Source: an uncultured Alphaproteobacteria bacterium
GTDB taxonomy: Bacteria; Pseudomonadota; Alphaproteobacteria; Caulobacterales; Hyphomonadaceae
Length of the DNA stretch: 64,000 nucleotides
Direction of reading: 5' to 3'
NCBI GenBank assembly: GCA_903831255.1
Contig: CAIKWZ010000013.1
Coordinates: forward strand, 145,304-209,303
The translations under genes were made by a program, and so were the position numbers. This document shows positions 8,182 to 18,187 of the stretch, piece by piece. Position 1 is the first letter of the stretch. Every line of letters starts with the position of its first letter. The notes beneath the pieces are model-generated. The model saw only the letters and a program-made list of their open reading frames with translations. It did no database searches and was not told the origin of the DNA.

Positions 8182-9911
8182 CCCGCCGCCTGAATGGTGG
8201 GGAGAATGTAGCCCTTAAAAGTGTCGCGAAGCTGCAGCTTGTTGATCTTTCCCGTCGCCCCGAGGGGGATCTTCTCGACGAACGCAACATCGTCGGGCAT
8301 CCACCATTTTGCAATCTTGCCGTCCAGGAAGGTGAGTATCTCCTCGCGGGAAGCGTTTTCGCCGGGCTTCAGCTCGATGATGAGCAATGGACGTTCATCC
8401 CACTTCGGATGCGCCAGACCGATGGCGGCGGCGTTGGCCACGGCCGGATGACCGACTGCGATGTTCTCGATGTCGATCGAGGATATCCACTCGCCGCCGG
8501 ACTTGATCACATCCTTCGCGCGGTCGGTGATCTGCATGAACCCGAGCGGACAGATGTTGGCCACGTCGCCGGTGTCAAAGAAGCCGTCCTTATCGAGAAT
8601 GTTCCCCCCGACGCCTTTGAAATAGCCGTTGGCGACGGCCCACCCACGAACCACGAGATGACCGGACGTCTTCCCGTCGCGCGCCACATCCGCGCCGTTG
8701 TCGTCGACGATCTTCATCTGAACGCCGAAAGGCGGACGACCCTGCTTCAGCTTGTAGCGAACCACTTCGTCTCGTCCCTTGGCGACAATCTCAGGGGTCA
8801 TCGAGCCGAGAGACCCCATGGGGCTCATTTCCGTCATGCCCCACGCATGCACGACCTCAACCTGATAATTCTCCTCGAACGCCCTGAGAATTCTCTCCGG
8901 AACGGCTGAGCCGCCGATCACGACGCGACCCAGATGAGGCAGCGACAGGGAGTTGGCCTCAAGATGCTGAAGCAGCATCAGCCAGACCGTCGGAACAGCG
9001 GCGGAGAATGTCACCTTCTCGGTGTCCAGAAGCTCGAAGATCGAGGCTCCATCCATCTTGGCGCCCGGCATGATAATGCTTGCGCCGGTCAGGGGACCGC
9101 AGAAGGTGATGCCCCAGGCGTTGGCGTGGAACATGGGGACGACGGGAAGAACGACATCGCCAGCTCCAAGCGCGAGGCCGTCCTTCTGGAGCGCCATGAG
9201 CGCGTGCAGGACGTTTGAGCGATGAGAGTAGAGGACGCCCTTGGGATCTCCGGTCGTCCCTGACGTGTAGCAAAGACCGCAGGCGGTGCGCTCATCGAAG
9301 TCGCCCCAGACCACGTCCCGAGACTTGCCCGCGATATACGTTTCATAAGCGACAAGATTGGGGATGGAGGTTTCCTTCGGCATGTGCGCCTCGTCCGTCA
9401 GGAGCACATAGCGCCGCACGGTCGGGCACTTCGAATGAATGGCCTCAACAATCGGCAGGAAGGTCGTGTCGAAGAAAAGGTGCGTGTCTTCGGCGTGATT
9501 GATGATCCACGCGATCTGCTCAGGGAAGAGCCGCGGGTTCACCGTGTGCAGAACCCCGCCGATGCACATGGCGCCATACCAGGTCTCCATATGACGGCCG
9601 GTGTTCCAGGCAAGAGTGGCGATTCGATCGCCCATCTTCATCCCGTCTTCCAGCAGAGCGGACGAGCACTGCTTCGCCCGGTCGTAGATCTCGGCGTAAG
9701 TCTGACGGATGATCGGCCCCTCAACCGTTCGCGTCACAATCTCGCGGAACCCGTGATTGACCCGTGCGTGCTCGAGGATCTTGTCCACCGTCAGGGGGAA
9801 ATCCTGCATCAGGCCGTAAAGGGGGGCCTGAGTCCCGGACGACGTCCCTGCGCCGACGGGCGGAGCCGCCTTAACCGGGGAGGGCTTCTTCCCGCCAAAA
9901 CCGAACACCAT
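8178..9911 (-). CDS. Fatty-acid--CoA ligase (acyl-CoA synthetase)
   Basis: A 577-residue AMP-forming enzyme that activates a fatty or other carboxylic acid to its CoA thioester. The phosphate-binding P-loop [19 protein letters not shown] is at about residues 214-232. Further motifs are WGMTEMSP (A5 region), DGFFDTGD (A7) and [15 protein letters not shown] (A8), followed by GKINKLQLR with the C-terminal adenylation Lys. The long N-terminus with [13 protein letters not shown] matches the medium/long-chain group (AlkK/FadD3-like). It heads a two-gene unit with the DUF1499 gene. It would feed beta-oxidation, consistent with thiolase and dehydrogenase genes elsewhere in the window. Chain-length preference is not visible. 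Confidence 0.93.
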   Translation of the reverse strand: MVFGFGGKKPSPVKAAPPVGAGTSSGTQAPLYGLMQDFPLTVDKILEHARVNHGFREIVTRTVEGPIIRQTYAEIYDRAKQCSSALLEDGMKMGDRIATLAWNTGRHMETWYGAMCIGGVLHTVNPRLFPEQIAWIINHAEDTHLFFDTTFLPIVEAIHSKCPTVRRYVLLTDEAHMPKETSIPNLVAYETYIAGKSRDVVWGDFDERTACGLCYTSGTTGDPKGVLYSHRSNVLHALMALQKDGLALGAGDVVLPVVPMFHANAWGITFCGPLTGASIIMPGAKMDGASIFELLDTEKVTFSAAVPTVWLMLLQHLEANSLSLPHLGRVVIGGSAVPERILRAFEENYQVEVVHAWGMTEMSPMGSLGSMTPEIVAKGRDEVVRYKLKQGRPPFGVQMKIVDDNGADVARDGKTSGHLVVRGWAVANGYFKGVGGNILDKDGFFDTGDVANICPLGFMQITDRAKDVIKSGGEWISSIDIENIAVGHPAVANAAAIGLAHPKWDERPLLIIELKPGENASREEILTFLDGKIAKWWMPDDVAFVEKIPLGATGKINKLQLRDTFKGYILPTIQAAG

Positions 9912-10301
9912 TCACTCTTCTCCCTTGTCGAACCGCCGCATCGAAACGAGGACATTAGACGCCGCCCCTGCCGGCTGCAATTCATCCGGCGGCCCCAATA
10001 CCGACCCTTTCCTCATTTTTGATCGGGAAAGCTCAGATTCAAGCCGCTGCAGCGACTTCAGCCGCCGGATATTCGCCTCCCGCCGTTCCCGGTCACAAAT
10101 TCCAACCGACTGTCGCTTCATTGTGACCAAGCGACACGCCTCCCCGCCCATTTTTCTCTCGACGCCTGCGGGCCGGGACCCTATGTCACCGCCTTCCGCA
10201 ATCTGGCTCGAGTTTCCCCTAAGGAAGGGGCGCTCGTTCAGGGGCGGACACCAAACGGCGGGCTTTTGCGAAACAGGGGCTCGCGGAGAAGGCGTATGAC
10301 G

Positions 10302-10330
10302 TTGGACTCATCCGATGCGTGACCTATAGT
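10302..10330 (+). promoter_or_regulatory. Sigma70-type promoter for PEP carboxykinase
   Basis: TTGGAC at 10302-10307 and TATAGT at 10325-10330 are separated by exactly 17 bases. They lie about 125 bases upstream of the pckG start in the 9912-10435 gap, which otherwise holds no gene I can support. Both boxes match the housekeeping consensus at four or more positions. The gap also contains AGTTTCCCCTAAGGAAG at 10211-10227, resembling a sequence upstream of oppA. Confidence 0.55.
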
Positions 10331-10453
10331 CCCGCGATCGCGATGAGGGTCTCCGGCGGAAGTCGGGGTCCCGAGACTGGATGGGCGGTTTTAAGGAACT
10401 GAACGGGGCCGCTCCCGTCTCGTGCGAACGGCAGGTTGATGGGATTGGTCTTC

Positions 10454-12328
10454 ATGAAGATGACGGACGAGGCTCAGGTGGTCGCCAGACAGACAGGTTC
10501 ACGGGACGCAGGCGCCCTCAGCATTCCGGGTCTGGAATCCCCTCCGACCCAGCATGCGCGACTGATCGCATGGGTCAGAGAGATTGCAGCCCTCACACAA
10601 CCCGATCGCGTCTACTGGTGCGACGGATCGGACGCGGAGTGGGAGCGGCTCACAGGCGAGCTGATCGAGGCTGGCACCCTCAAACGTCTTAATCCCGCCA
10701 AGAGACCGAATTCTTTCTACGCCGCCTCAGATCCCAAGGACGTCGCGCGCGTTGAGAGCCGGACATTCATCTGTTCGAAGCGTGAAGAGGACGCCGGCCC
10801 GACCAATAACTGGCGGGACCCGGAAGAAATGCGGGCTCTGCTGAACGGCCTGTTCGAAGGATGCATGCGCGGGCGAACCCTTTACGTCGTGCCTTTCTGC
10901 ATGGGGCCCCTCGGCTCGAAAATCTCGGCGCTGGGTGTTGAAATCACCGACAGCGCCTATGTGGCGATTTCGATGCGGGTCATGACCCGCATGGGTCGAG
11001 ATGCGCTGGAGCTTCTGGGTGAGGACGGGTTCTTCGTGCCGGCCGTTCACACGCTCGGCGCGCCCCTCGCGCCCGGCCAGAAGGATGTGCCCTGGCCCTG
11101 CAACGACGAAAAGTACATCGTGCATTATCCGGAAACCCGGGAAATCTGGTCTTACGGGTCGGGCTATGGCGGAAACGCACTCCTTGGGAAAAAGTGCTAC
11201 GCCCTGCGCATCGCCTCTGTCATGGCGCGGGACAATGGCTGGCTCGCCGAGCACATGCTGATTCTCAAACTGACGAACCCTGAGGGACGATCATCCTTCG
11301 TGGCGGCCGCATTCCCTTCAGCCTGCGGCAAAACCAACCTCGCCATGCTTGAGCCGACCATTCCGGGCTGGAAAGCTGAAACGGTGGGCGACGACATCTG
11401 CTGGATGCGCTTCGGAGACGATGGTCGCCTGTACGCGATCAACCCGGAAGCGGGCTTCTTCGGCGTCGCCCCCGGAACCTCAGCCGCCACCAACCGCAAT
11501 GCTCTCGAGAGCTGCTCAAAGAACACGGTCTTCACCAATGTGGCGCTGACAGAGGACGGAGACGTCTGGTGGGAAGGCCTGTCCAAGGAGCCTCCGCCGA
11601 ATCTGACTGACTGGCGCGGACGGAAATGGTCGCCTTCTTCAGGCGAGCCGGCAGCTCATCCGAACGCTCGTTTCGCCTGCCCGGCGGATCAGTGTCCGGT
11701 GATCGCTTCAGAATGGGCCGATCCGAAGGGTGTCCCGATTTCCGCTATCCTGTTCGGGGGGCGACGCGCGTCGGCTGTCCCGCTCGTCACGGAAGCGTTC
11801 GACTGGGAACACGGCGTGTTCATGGGATCGACGGTCGCGTCTGAGGGAACGGCCGCCGCTGAGAACAGAGTGGGCGAACTGCGGCGCGACCCCTTCGCGA
11901 TGCTTCCGTTCTGCGGATACAATATGGGAGACTACTTCGCCCACTGGCTCAGGATCGGCGCCACAGCATCCGACCCGGCTAAGCTGCCGAGAATCTTTTT
12001 CGTGAACTGGTTCCGGAAGGACACGAACGGAAAGTTCATCTGGCCCGGATTCGGAGAGAACAGCCGGGTTCTCAAGTGGATCGTCGGACGGCTTGAGGGA
12101 ACGGCCCACGCCAACGAGACCGCTATCGGCCGGGTTCCTGCAAAGTCCTCGCTCGATGTCGGGGGGCTCGGCCTTTCGGATGATCAGCTCGAAACCCTCC
12201 TCACCGTAAATCATGACGTCTGGAGAGAAGAGGCCTCGCTCATTCCGGCCTTCTTCGAACGGTTCGGCGATCATCTTCCCAAGGAGCTCTGGGACCAGCA
12301 CGACGCCCTGACCCGTCGATTGGGCTGA
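10454..12328 (+). CDS. pckG: Phosphoenolpyruvate carboxykinase (GTP)
   Basis: Converts oxaloacetate and GTP to phosphoenolpyruvate, CO2 and GDP, the first committed step of gluconeogenesis, in the cytoplasm. It belongs to the GTP class, not the ATP class usual in Proteobacteria. The kinase-1a loop [15 protein letters not shown] is at about residues 285-299, with the mobile-loop Cys; the GTP-class motif [15 protein letters not shown] follows at about 335-350, and FFVNWFRKD near the C-terminus. Length (about 624 residues) fits the family. Start choice is uncertain: ATGs at 10439, 10454 and 10460 and a TTG at 10436 are all in frame and none has an ideal ribosome-binding site. A good promoter lies upstream and no gene follows on the strand, so it is monocistronic. 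Confidence 0.95.
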   Translation: MKMTDEAQVVARQTGSRDAGALSIPGLESPPTQHARLIAWVREIAALTQPDRVYWCDGSDAEWERLTGELIEAGTLKRLNPAKRPNSFYAASDPKDVARVESRTFICSKREEDAGPTNNWRDPEEMRALLNGLFEGCMRGRTLYVVPFCMGPLGSKISALGVEITDSAYVAISMRVMTRMGRDALELLGEDGFFVPAVHTLGAPLAPGQKDVPWPCNDEKYIVHYPETREIWSYGSGYGGNALLGKKCYALRIASVMARDNGWLAEHMLILKLTNPEGRSSFVAAAFPSACGKTNLAMLEPTIPGWKAETVGDDICWMRFGDDGRLYAINPEAGFFGVAPGTSAATNRNALESCSKNTVFTNVALTEDGDVWWEGLSKEPPPNLTDWRGRKWSPSSGEPAAHPNARFACPADQCPVIASEWADPKGVPISAILFGGRRASAVPLVTEAFDWEHGVFMGSTVASEGTAAAENRVGELRRDPFAMLPFCGYNMGDYFAHWLRIGATASDPAKLPRIFFVNWFRKDTNGKFIWPGFGENSRVLKWIVGRLEGTAHANETAIGRVPAKSSLDVGGLGLSDDQLETLLTVNHDVWREEASLIPAFFERFGDHLPKELWDQHDALTRRLG

Positions 12329-12394
12329 TATCTCTCACGCTTCTGCAGCCGTCTCCGCACACGTCTGCGACGGAGGCGGATCTCTGAACTTGCC

Positions 12395-12760
12395 TCAAAG
12401 GCCCAGCTCAAGACGGGTTCGAGCCGGCAGGGCGGCTGTGACGAGGCGATAGGACATATCGATCAGGGACGCGGTCTCCTCCCAGTCAACGCTATCACAG
12501 CTGACCTGCAACCAGGTCAGACCGCGCGAGGCGAGATACGGCGCCGGCCTGTAGCCCGCTGCATTCCGCAGGGCCTCAAAGGCGATTGGGGAGACTTTGA
12601 CTGAAACGCCCCACCCTCCTTCGCGGAGAGCGGCGCCGATCGCAAAGACCCTCGGCCCCACCTTCCAGACCGTGGCTCCGCCCCACTGAATGACGCGATA
12701 AGCCCCCGGTCGCGCTGCGCAAACCCGGTCGAACGAATCGGCGGCGACAGCGCCGGACAC
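12395..12760 (-). CDS. MmcQ/YjbR family DNA-binding-like protein
   Basis: A 121-residue protein of the YjbR/CyaY-like fold family. The family signature is VCAARPGAYRVIQWGGATVWKVG near the N-terminus (typical form: F..C..LPG...), followed by SVKVSPIAFEAL, a Pro-rich PAPYLASRGLTWLQV, and a final helix. I chose the GTG at 12760 because GGGGAG sits six bases upstream and because it gives the normal family length; a longer open frame continues into the preceding gene. It follows the cyclase gene after only 19 bases, so they are cotranscribed. Family members are often called DNA-binding, but function is not firmly known. Confidence 0.8.
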   Translation of the reverse strand: MSGAVAADSFDRVCAARPGAYRVIQWGGATVWKVGPRVFAIGAALREGGWGVSVKVSPIAFEALRNAAGYRPAPYLASRGLTWLQVSCDSVDWEETASLIDMSYRLVTAALPARTRLELGL

Positions 12761-12779
12761 GGACAGCTCCCCAACGACG

Positions 12780-13715
12780 TTATCGGATCGCCACCGGATT
12801 GATGACCATCTGAACAGTTCCCTGCATGCGGGGAGCGCCAAGAACGAACAGGAACTCCTTGACGCCGTCAGCCGCAAGCTCAGCGGTGTTCAGCGTCTCA
12901 AGAATGTGAACGCCGTTCTTGGCCAGGAGGGTCTGGTGAACGACGAATGGTCGCGAAGCTGTCTCGAAGGGAATCGCCTCAAGCGCTACGGTATCCGAGC
13001 CGATCGCGACCACGCCGAGGTCGGCAAGGAACTGGGCGCCTTCCGCTCCAAGCCCCGGCTCCTGGCTTCTGAACATGTCAGGATCGATTCCGGCCATCTT
13101 GAGCCAACCGGTGTGAAAAATCACAACGTCGCCTTTCCGGACCCTGATCTTTTGCGCCTTCATAGCCGCTTCGATCTCAGCCCGATTGTAGACATCGCCG
13201 ACCTCAAGCATCGGTTTGCCGAAATGCTTCGCCATGTCGATCAGGACGCCCCGGGTAACGATCGGCGGAATAGACGCCAGATCGAGCACATAAGAGGACG
13301 CCACGAGCGAACCGGGAACCCCATTGTAATAGTGATGATCGACCCCGAGATGAGCCAGGCCGTCGATCTGCGTTCCAATCCCCATCGAGGTTGTCACCCG
13401 TTCGTCCCAGGCGGTCACACGCTCAGACCCGTTGGAGGTGAAGTCCGATCCGCCCGAAGACAGACGCTCGACCTTGTAGGTTCTGTTCCCGTAGGCGGGC
13501 GTCTCAGGCCCGGTTGGAACTCCCAGAGCGTAGACCTTTCCTGTCGTCACCAGGCGCGCTGCAGTCTTCACGCCGGCGGGAGAGAGGTTATTGAGCGCTC
13601 CAAGCGTGTCGGCTTCTCCATACCGCGAAGTCCACCATGACGGCTCCTGAGCGACAGCGCTCTCCGATACGCATGTCATTATCAACGCCAGCGCCATGCG
13701 CTTCATGATCGACAT
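12780..13715 (-). CDS. Secreted cyclase family protein (kynurenine-formamidase-like)
   Basis: A 311-residue metal-dependent hydrolase of the cyclase / KynB-like superfamily, in its long branch. The ATG at 13715 (MSIMKRMALAL) follows a strong GGGAGG ten bases upstream. A signal peptide ends near SAVAQ (residues about 20-24), so it is periplasmic. Metal-binding residues are seen in GTQIDGLAHLGVDHHYYNG (Asp and His residues), the family H-x3-D-like pattern, and VVIFHTGW further on. The family includes kynurenine formamidase and isatin hydrolase; the exported form points to degradation of an outside aromatic compound. The exact substrate is unknown. It is the first gene of a pair with the YjbR-like gene. 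Confidence 0.85.
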   Translation of the reverse strand: MSIMKRMALALIMTCVSESAVAQEPSWWTSRYGEADTLGALNNLSPAGVKTAARLVTTGKVYALGVPTGPETPAYGNRTYKVERLSSGGSDFTSNGSERVTAWDERVTTSMGIGTQIDGLAHLGVDHHYYNGVPGSLVASSYVLDLASIPPIVTRGVLIDMAKHFGKPMLEVGDVYNRAEIEAAMKAQKIRVRKGDVVIFHTGWLKMAGIDPDMFRSQEPGLGAEGAQFLADLGVVAIGSDTVALEAIPFETASRPFVVHQTLLAKNGVHILETLNTAELAADGVKEFLFVLGAPRMQGTVQMVINPVAIR

Positions 13716-13822
13716 TCCCGCCTCCCTTTGTGCGGAGCGCCTCCTGCCTTTCGGCAGCGACGCTCGTCTTTCCTTTAGGATGTCAGCCTGCCATGGGCGT
13801 GACAACTTCGCCAAGTCTTCGT

Positions 13823-14500
13823 TCACGGATAAAGGCGTCCGCTCCGCCAGGGCGCATCCGGGGTCTCCCGCAGAAACTCAAGACGATCGTGAAGCCTGAA
13901 GGGCCGATCCCGCCAGAACTCAATACGGGTTGGGGTGAGACGATAGCCGCGCCAGTGCGGCGGGCGGGGCGTTCGCCCGAGGCCATAGGCGGCGGCAAAG
14001 CGGGCGATGCGCGCTTCAAGCTCGAAACGTCCCTCCAGCGGTTTGGACTGCTGCGAAGCCCAGGCGCCTATCTGACTGTCCTTGGCGCGGCTCGCGAAAT
14101 AGGCGTCCGCCTCCGCCTCAGCAGCGTCAAGAACAGGCCCGGAGACACGAACCTGCCGGCGGAGGGACTTCCAGTGGAAGCACAGCGCAGCCACCGGATT
14201 GCTTTCCAGCTGCAGGCCCTTTCGGCTTTCGGAGTTGGTGTAAAAGACGAAGCCGTTCTGAGAGACGTCCTTGAGCAGGACCATGCGAACATCCGGCGCG
14301 CCCAGTTCATCAGCGGTGGCCAGCGCCATGGCGTTGGGATCGTTGGGCTCCCGGCGCCGGGCCTCCTCAAGCCACTCCGCAAACAACCCAAAGGGGTCAG
14401 TACGGGCAAACAGGGCGGGGTCGTCGGGCGAGGACGCGGCGGACGCCGCATACTCCTCCGCCGAGGGAGTTGAGGGAATCAGTCCGGGTCGATCAGTCAT
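13823..14500 (-). CDS. pdxH: Pyridoxamine 5'-phosphate oxidase
   Basis: FMN enzyme that oxidises pyridoxine or pyridoxamine 5'-phosphate to pyridoxal 5'-phosphate, the last step of vitamin B6 synthesis and salvage. The 225-residue length is typical. Family motifs include [20 protein letters not shown] at about 57-76 (FMN and substrate contacts), [30 protein letters not shown], then [11 protein letters not shown] and the C-terminal [17 protein letters not shown] with final RLYP (RLAP in most relatives). The start MTDRPGLIP at 14500 is the first sensible ATG. It is divergent from aroC. The product would supply the window's PLP aminotransferase. Confidence 0.95.
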   Translation of the reverse strand: MTDRPGLIPSTPSAEEYAASAASSPDDPALFARTDPFGLFAEWLEEARRREPNDPNAMALATADELGAPDVRMVLLKDVSQNGFVFYTNSESRKGLQLESNPVAALCFHWKSLRRQVRVSGPVLDAAEAEADAYFASRAKDSQIGAWASQQSKPLEGRFELEARIARFAAAYGLGRTPRPPHWRGYRLTPTRIEFWRDRPFRLHDRLEFLRETPDAPWRSGRLYP

Positions 14501-14672
14501 GCGGCGTTCCCTTTCGAGCTCAGCGCTCCTCGCCTCAGGCTAGTGCCGAGCGTTTGCCTGCGCCAGTGCGACGCGTTTCCGCGCGCCGCCGGAGACGAAT
14601 CGTCCTCCCTCCCCCCTTTCCGGGAGCCGGACGACTGTTCAAAGGAAGTTTTTTGCGCTTCAAGCTGGGCTC

Positions 14673-15776
14673 ATGTCGCACAATACCTACGGTCATCTGT
14701 TTCGCGTCACCACCTGGGGGGAGAGCCACGGCCCCTCGATCGGCTGCGTCATCGACGGCTGCCCTCCGGGCATCGGACTTACAACCGAAGACATTCAGCC
14801 ATGGCTCGATCGCCGCAAACCAGGAACCTCCCGATTCGTTACTCAGAGACGAGAGGACGATGAGGTGTCGATTCTCTCCGGGGTCTTTGAGGACGATGAG
14901 ATCCGGCGTCTTCACGGCGGGCCGGTCACGACAGGAACCCCGATCTCGCTGCTGATCCAGAACACCGATCAGAGATCCCGCGACTATCAGGACATTCGCG
15001 AACTTTACAGACCCGGACACGCCGACTTCACCTATGACCGAAAGTACGGCCTCAGGGACTACAGGGGCGGTGGGCGCTCTTCGGCTCGCGAGACAGCTTC
15101 ACGGGTGGCCGCCGGCGCTGTCGCACGCAAGGTTCTCGGGCCCTCAATCCGCCTGCGCGCCGCTGTGATCCAGCTCGGGCCCCATCGGATCAACCGCGAC
15201 AACTGGAACTGGGAGACGTGCGAAAGCAATCCGTTCTGGTGTCCGGATGCAAGCGCAGCGCCTCTTTGGGAAGAGTATCTCGACAGCATTCGCAAGAAGG
15301 GATCCTCGTGCGGGGCAATCATCGAGGCCGTCGCGGACGGCGTCCCGCCAGGCTGGGGCGCCCCCATTTACGGCAAGCTCGACGCCGACCTCGCCTCGGC
15401 CTTCATGTCTATCAACGCGGTCAAAGGAGTGGAGATCGGCGCCGGCTTCGAGGCGGCCGCCCTCAGCGGCGAGGACAATGCCGACGAGATGAGGATGTCC
15501 GGAGGAGATGTGCGTTTCCTCTCGAACAACAATGGCGGCATCCTCGGAGGCATTTCGACCGGCCAACCCATTGTGGTGCGCATGGCCGTGAAGCCGACTT
15601 CGTCAATCCTCACCCCCCGTCAGACCGTCACCGCCTCGGGAGCGGAGACGGATATCCGCACGCGAGGACGTCATGATCCCTGCGTCGGCGTCCGGGCGGC
15701 GCCGGTGGCGGAGGCGATGCTCGCAGCCGTTCTGGCGGACCACAAACTCCGCCACACTGGCCAGACCGGGCGCTGA
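14673..15776 (+). CDS. aroC: Chorismate synthase
   Basis: Removes phosphate from 5-enolpyruvylshikimate 3-phosphate to make chorismate, using reduced FMN, at the end of the shikimate pathway. The 367-residue protein starts at the ATG of 14673 ([20 protein letters not shown]). The three family signatures are present: GESHG at residues 16-20, the [12 protein letters not shown] motif near 130-141, and [19 protein letters not shown] near the C-terminus. The active-site histidines of the first and last motifs are intact. It is divergently oriented to pdxH with a 172-base gap. A hairpin region follows its stop. Confidence 0.97.
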   Translation: MSHNTYGHLFRVTTWGESHGPSIGCVIDGCPPGIGLTTEDIQPWLDRRKPGTSRFVTQRREDDEVSILSGVFEDDEIRRLHGGPVTTGTPISLLIQNTDQRSRDYQDIRELYRPGHADFTYDRKYGLRDYRGGGRSSARETASRVAAGAVARKVLGPSIRLRAAVIQLGPHRINRDNWNWETCESNPFWCPDASAAPLWEEYLDSIRKKGSSCGAIIEAVADGVPPGWGAPIYGKLDADLASAFMSINAVKGVEIGAGFEAAALSGEDNADEMRMSGGDVRFLSNNNGGILGGISTGQPIVVRMAVKPTSSILTPRQTVTASGAETDIRTRGRHDPCVGVRAAPVAEAMLAAVLADHKLRHTGQTGR

Positions 15777-16160
15777 GCGGGATCTCCGCTCCCTCAAGGC
15801 GCGACATTCCGTCCAAAAAAAGAACCGCTAACGGGAGTTGCCAGCCCGTAACATTCGCCCCTATAACGCGAACGTCCACTCTCAAAATGGGGATTTGGCT
15901 CGCCGACGCTGACAGGAAAGATCCGGCGAGGCGAGCTGGATTCATGGAGGATTTCTTTTCGGGTCGAACCTCACGCAAGGCTGATTAGCCCTGCGGTGCG
16001 GCCCCGTACGAAGCAGGCCCGTCCCCCCAACCCAGGGCCTGACGAGGGCGGGCAGGGAAAGCGCAAGCCTTCCCTGCCCGTCTGGGGACGCCCCCTTCCC
16101 AGGCGAATCGGACAGGCGTTTTCTCCCCGGCCGGCCAGAGTTCCGGATCATCGGTTATCG
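15777..16160. other. Intergenic region with tandem hairpins, possible small gene or RNA
   Basis: This 384-base gap separates the converging aroC and tlyA. It holds, in order: an inverted repeat CAGGCCC/GGGCCTG (16014-16020 with 16035-16041), then an 11-base-pair hairpin annotated separately. Upstream of them a 33-codon open frame (15887-15988, beginning MGIWLADAD) and a TATAAC at 15872-15877 are visible but without a ribosome-binding site or good -35 box. No match to a known RNA family comes to mind. Confidence 0.4.
16049..16080. terminator. Hairpin terminator between aroC and tlyA
   Basis: A perfect 11-base-pair stem, CGGGCAGGGAA at 16049-16059 and TTCCCTGCCCG at 16070-16080, with a 10-base loop. 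It stands between two converging genes, where a bidirectional transcription end is expected. There is no T-run on either side, so it may be a weak or factor-assisted terminator or a message-end stabiliser. Confidence 0.5.
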
Positions 16161-17018
16161 TCACGCCTGTCCTTGTGAGGCGGCGTCAACACTGGTGTCA
16201 GCCTCCAGTCGCCTTGCATGAAAGAGATGCTCGACATTTCCGTCTCCGCCGCGGATCGGGCTCTCCTCCCATGAACAGATCCTCCACCCCTCCCCCATGA
16301 GCCAGCCCGTGAGGCTCTCTCGAGCCAGGCCGACCGCATGTTGATCCGTCACCACGCCGCCCTTGCCCACGAAGCCGCGCCCAACCTCAAACTGGGGCTT
16401 GAACAGGGCTATCAGGTCTGCATCAGGCGACGCGAGTTTCAGAGGCGCCGCCAGCAGTTTGGACAGGCTGATGAAGCTCGCATCACACACGACCAGCGAG
16501 GGGCGAGAACAGCCGACGGCCTCCCACCGCGGATCATCCAGGGATCTGGCGTCGACGCCCTCGAGACTGATCACACGCGGATCCGACCTCATCCTCGGAT
16601 GAAGCTGGTCGCGACCCACATCCACACAGACAACCTGATGCGCGCCCGCGGACAGCAGCACATCCGTGAAACCGCCGGTCGATGCGCCGATATCGAGACA
16701 GATACGTCCCGCAGGCGACAGATCGAACGCTGAAAGAGCGTGAGCGAGCTTCACCCCGCCGCGCGAGACCCAGGGATGCGCCGGCTCGGCGTCTATCCGG
16801 CTCATGGCGGTCACCGGGAGGCCGGGCTTCAGACTGATGCGACCGTCGACCTCGACCTTACCGGCCTCAATCGAGGCGCGCGCCTGCGCGCGAGAAGGGG
16901 CAAGCCCGCGTCTCACGATCTCCGCATCCAGCCGGCGGCGCTCGTCTCCCTGATCCGGCTGGGTCAATTCTTCGCTCCGATACGCCGCGATGCCGACGTT
17001 CCATCTCCGTGACGACAT
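16161..17018 (-). CDS. tlyA: TlyA family rRNA methyltransferase / hemolysin-like protein
   Basis: A 285-residue two-domain protein: an S4 RNA-binding domain at the N-terminus (RRLDAEIVRRGLAPSRAQARASIEAGKVEVDG) and a FtsJ-type Rossmann methyltransferase domain. The SAM loop is CLDIGASTGGFTDVLLSAGA; later motifs VVCVDVGRDQLHPRM and LIALFKPQFEVGRG complete the fold, the last carrying the catalytic Lys of the K-D-K-E set. TlyA of mycobacteria 2'-O-methylates 16S and 23S rRNA cytidines; the hemolysin label is historical. I chose the ATG at 17018; a TTG at 17036 is also in frame and the usual family start would be still further in. In many bacteria tlyA is next to dxs and xseB; here they are 2-5 kb away on the same strand. 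Confidence 0.9.
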   Translation of the reverse strand: MSSRRWNVGIAAYRSEELTQPDQGDERRRLDAEIVRRGLAPSRAQARASIEAGKVEVDGRISLKPGLPVTAMSRIDAEPAHPWVSRGGVKLAHALSAFDLSPAGRICLDIGASTGGFTDVLLSAGAHQVVCVDVGRDQLHPRMRSDPRVISLEGVDARSLDDPRWEAVGCSRPSLVVCDASFISLSKLLAAPLKLASPDADLIALFKPQFEVGRGFVGKGGVVTDQHAVGLARESLTGWLMGEGWRICSWEESPIRGGDGNVEHLFHARRLEADTSVDAASQGQA

Positions 17019-17157
17019 GAAGCGGCGTCTCGTCAATAGGCATCAGTTCGGACCACTTTGACGTTTCTCCATGCAAGTTCCATAAGGCGTCTCATCGACC
17101 GGTCCGGGCCAGCAGCCGGAGACGGCCGTCGCAACACGCCTGAACAGGTCCGCGCCG

Positions 17158-18174
17158 ATGCCCCTTACTCCTGTTGAACGCAACAACATGTCCGAACCGA
17201 ACGCAGAGGCGTTCATCTTCGGATTTGAGTTTCATTCCGGGCAACGCCCTCGCCAGATCGCGTGGCCGGAGGTCAGGGAGATCGCCGCCGCCGCCTCCAC
17301 AGGCTGGCGCTGGCTGCATTTCAACAGGCTCGCAGGCGCTACAGAGACCTGGCTTGAAGAACGAAGCGGCCTCGATGAAACGGTCATCTCGGCGCTCCTG
17401 CAGAACGAAACCCGCCCAAGATGCGTGGCGCACGGCGAAGGCCTTCTGCTCAACCTCAGAGGTGTGAACTACAACCCCGGCGCTGAACCTGAAGACATGA
17501 TCTCGGTCCGCATCTGGGCCACCGGGTCGCTAATCGTATCCATGAGGTCCTATCCTGTACGGGCGGTTCAGGAGATCCGAGAGGACGTTGCGCACAGCGA
17601 TAGTCCCCTGACGCCGGGAGGCCTGCTCGTCCGGATCTGCGCTCAACTTGTGGACAACATGGACCCGATCGTCGAGCAGCTTCGTGACGACGCGGATCAG
17701 TATGAAGAGCAGCTCCTGTCGCCGAACGCCCGCCTCCCCCGTAACGCACTTGCAGAATTCCGGGGGGCGATCCTCCTCCTGAGGCGCTACATACAGCCCC
17801 AGAAGGAGGCCGTAGCGCAGCTGCTTCGGGAGAACTCCTCGCTCATAGACGCCAGTCAGGCGATTTTGCTCAGGGAGGCGGGCGACCACATCACCCGGAT
17901 CTCGGAAGAGCTGGACACAATCCGCGAGCGCGCCGCCGTTCTTCAGGACCAGGTGGCCGGCCATCGACAGGAAATCCTCAACCGACGCCTCCTTGCACTT
18001 TCCATTGTATCGTCCGTCTTCCTGCCTCTGACCTTCCTCACCGGACTGCTCGGAATGAATGTGGCGGGGATCCCGTTCGCGGGCGAAGCCTGGGCGTTTC
18101 CGATTATCGTCATTCTGCTGACGATGGTGGCGGGCAGCCTTCTGGGGGTTCTGAAGCTTCTGAGGTGGATGTAA
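17158..18174 (+). CDS. CorA/ZntB family divalent metal transporter
   Basis: A 338-residue inner-membrane channel protein of the CorA superfamily, nearer ZntB than true CorA. The large N-terminal cytoplasmic part ends in a long helical stalk (about residues 150-285) that would form the pentamer funnel. Two C-terminal membrane helices flank the signature GMN in LLGMNVAGIPF. The N-terminal WRWLHFNRLAGATETWLEE and the FSTLRGV-like LLNLRGVNYNPG segment are typical of ZntB. ZntB moves zinc, CorA moves magnesium or cobalt; which ion is used here cannot be said. The ATG at 17158 is the first start; another at 17188 (MSEPN) is possible. An acetyltransferase gene follows after 13 bases. Confidence 0.88.
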   Translation: MPLTPVERNNMSEPNAEAFIFGFEFHSGQRPRQIAWPEVREIAAAASTGWRWLHFNRLAGATETWLEERSGLDETVISALLQNETRPRCVAHGEGLLLNLRGVNYNPGAEPEDMISVRIWATGSLIVSMRSYPVRAVQEIREDVAHSDSPLTPGGLLVRICAQLVDNMDPIVEQLRDDADQYEEQLLSPNARLPRNALAEFRGAILLLRRYIQPQKEAVAQLLRENSSLIDASQAILLREAGDHITRISEELDTIRERAAVLQDQVAGHRQEILNRRLLALSIVSSVFLPLTFLTGLLGMNVAGIPFAGEAWAFPIIVILLTMVAGSLLGVLKLLRWM

Positions 18175-18187
18175 TGCGGGTTCCGAG

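Noticed and set aside
9912..10151. 79-codon minus-strand frame upstream of the acyl-CoA ligase
   Set aside because: Abuts the ligase start, has no ribosome-binding site and no family; the region is better read as leader/promoter.
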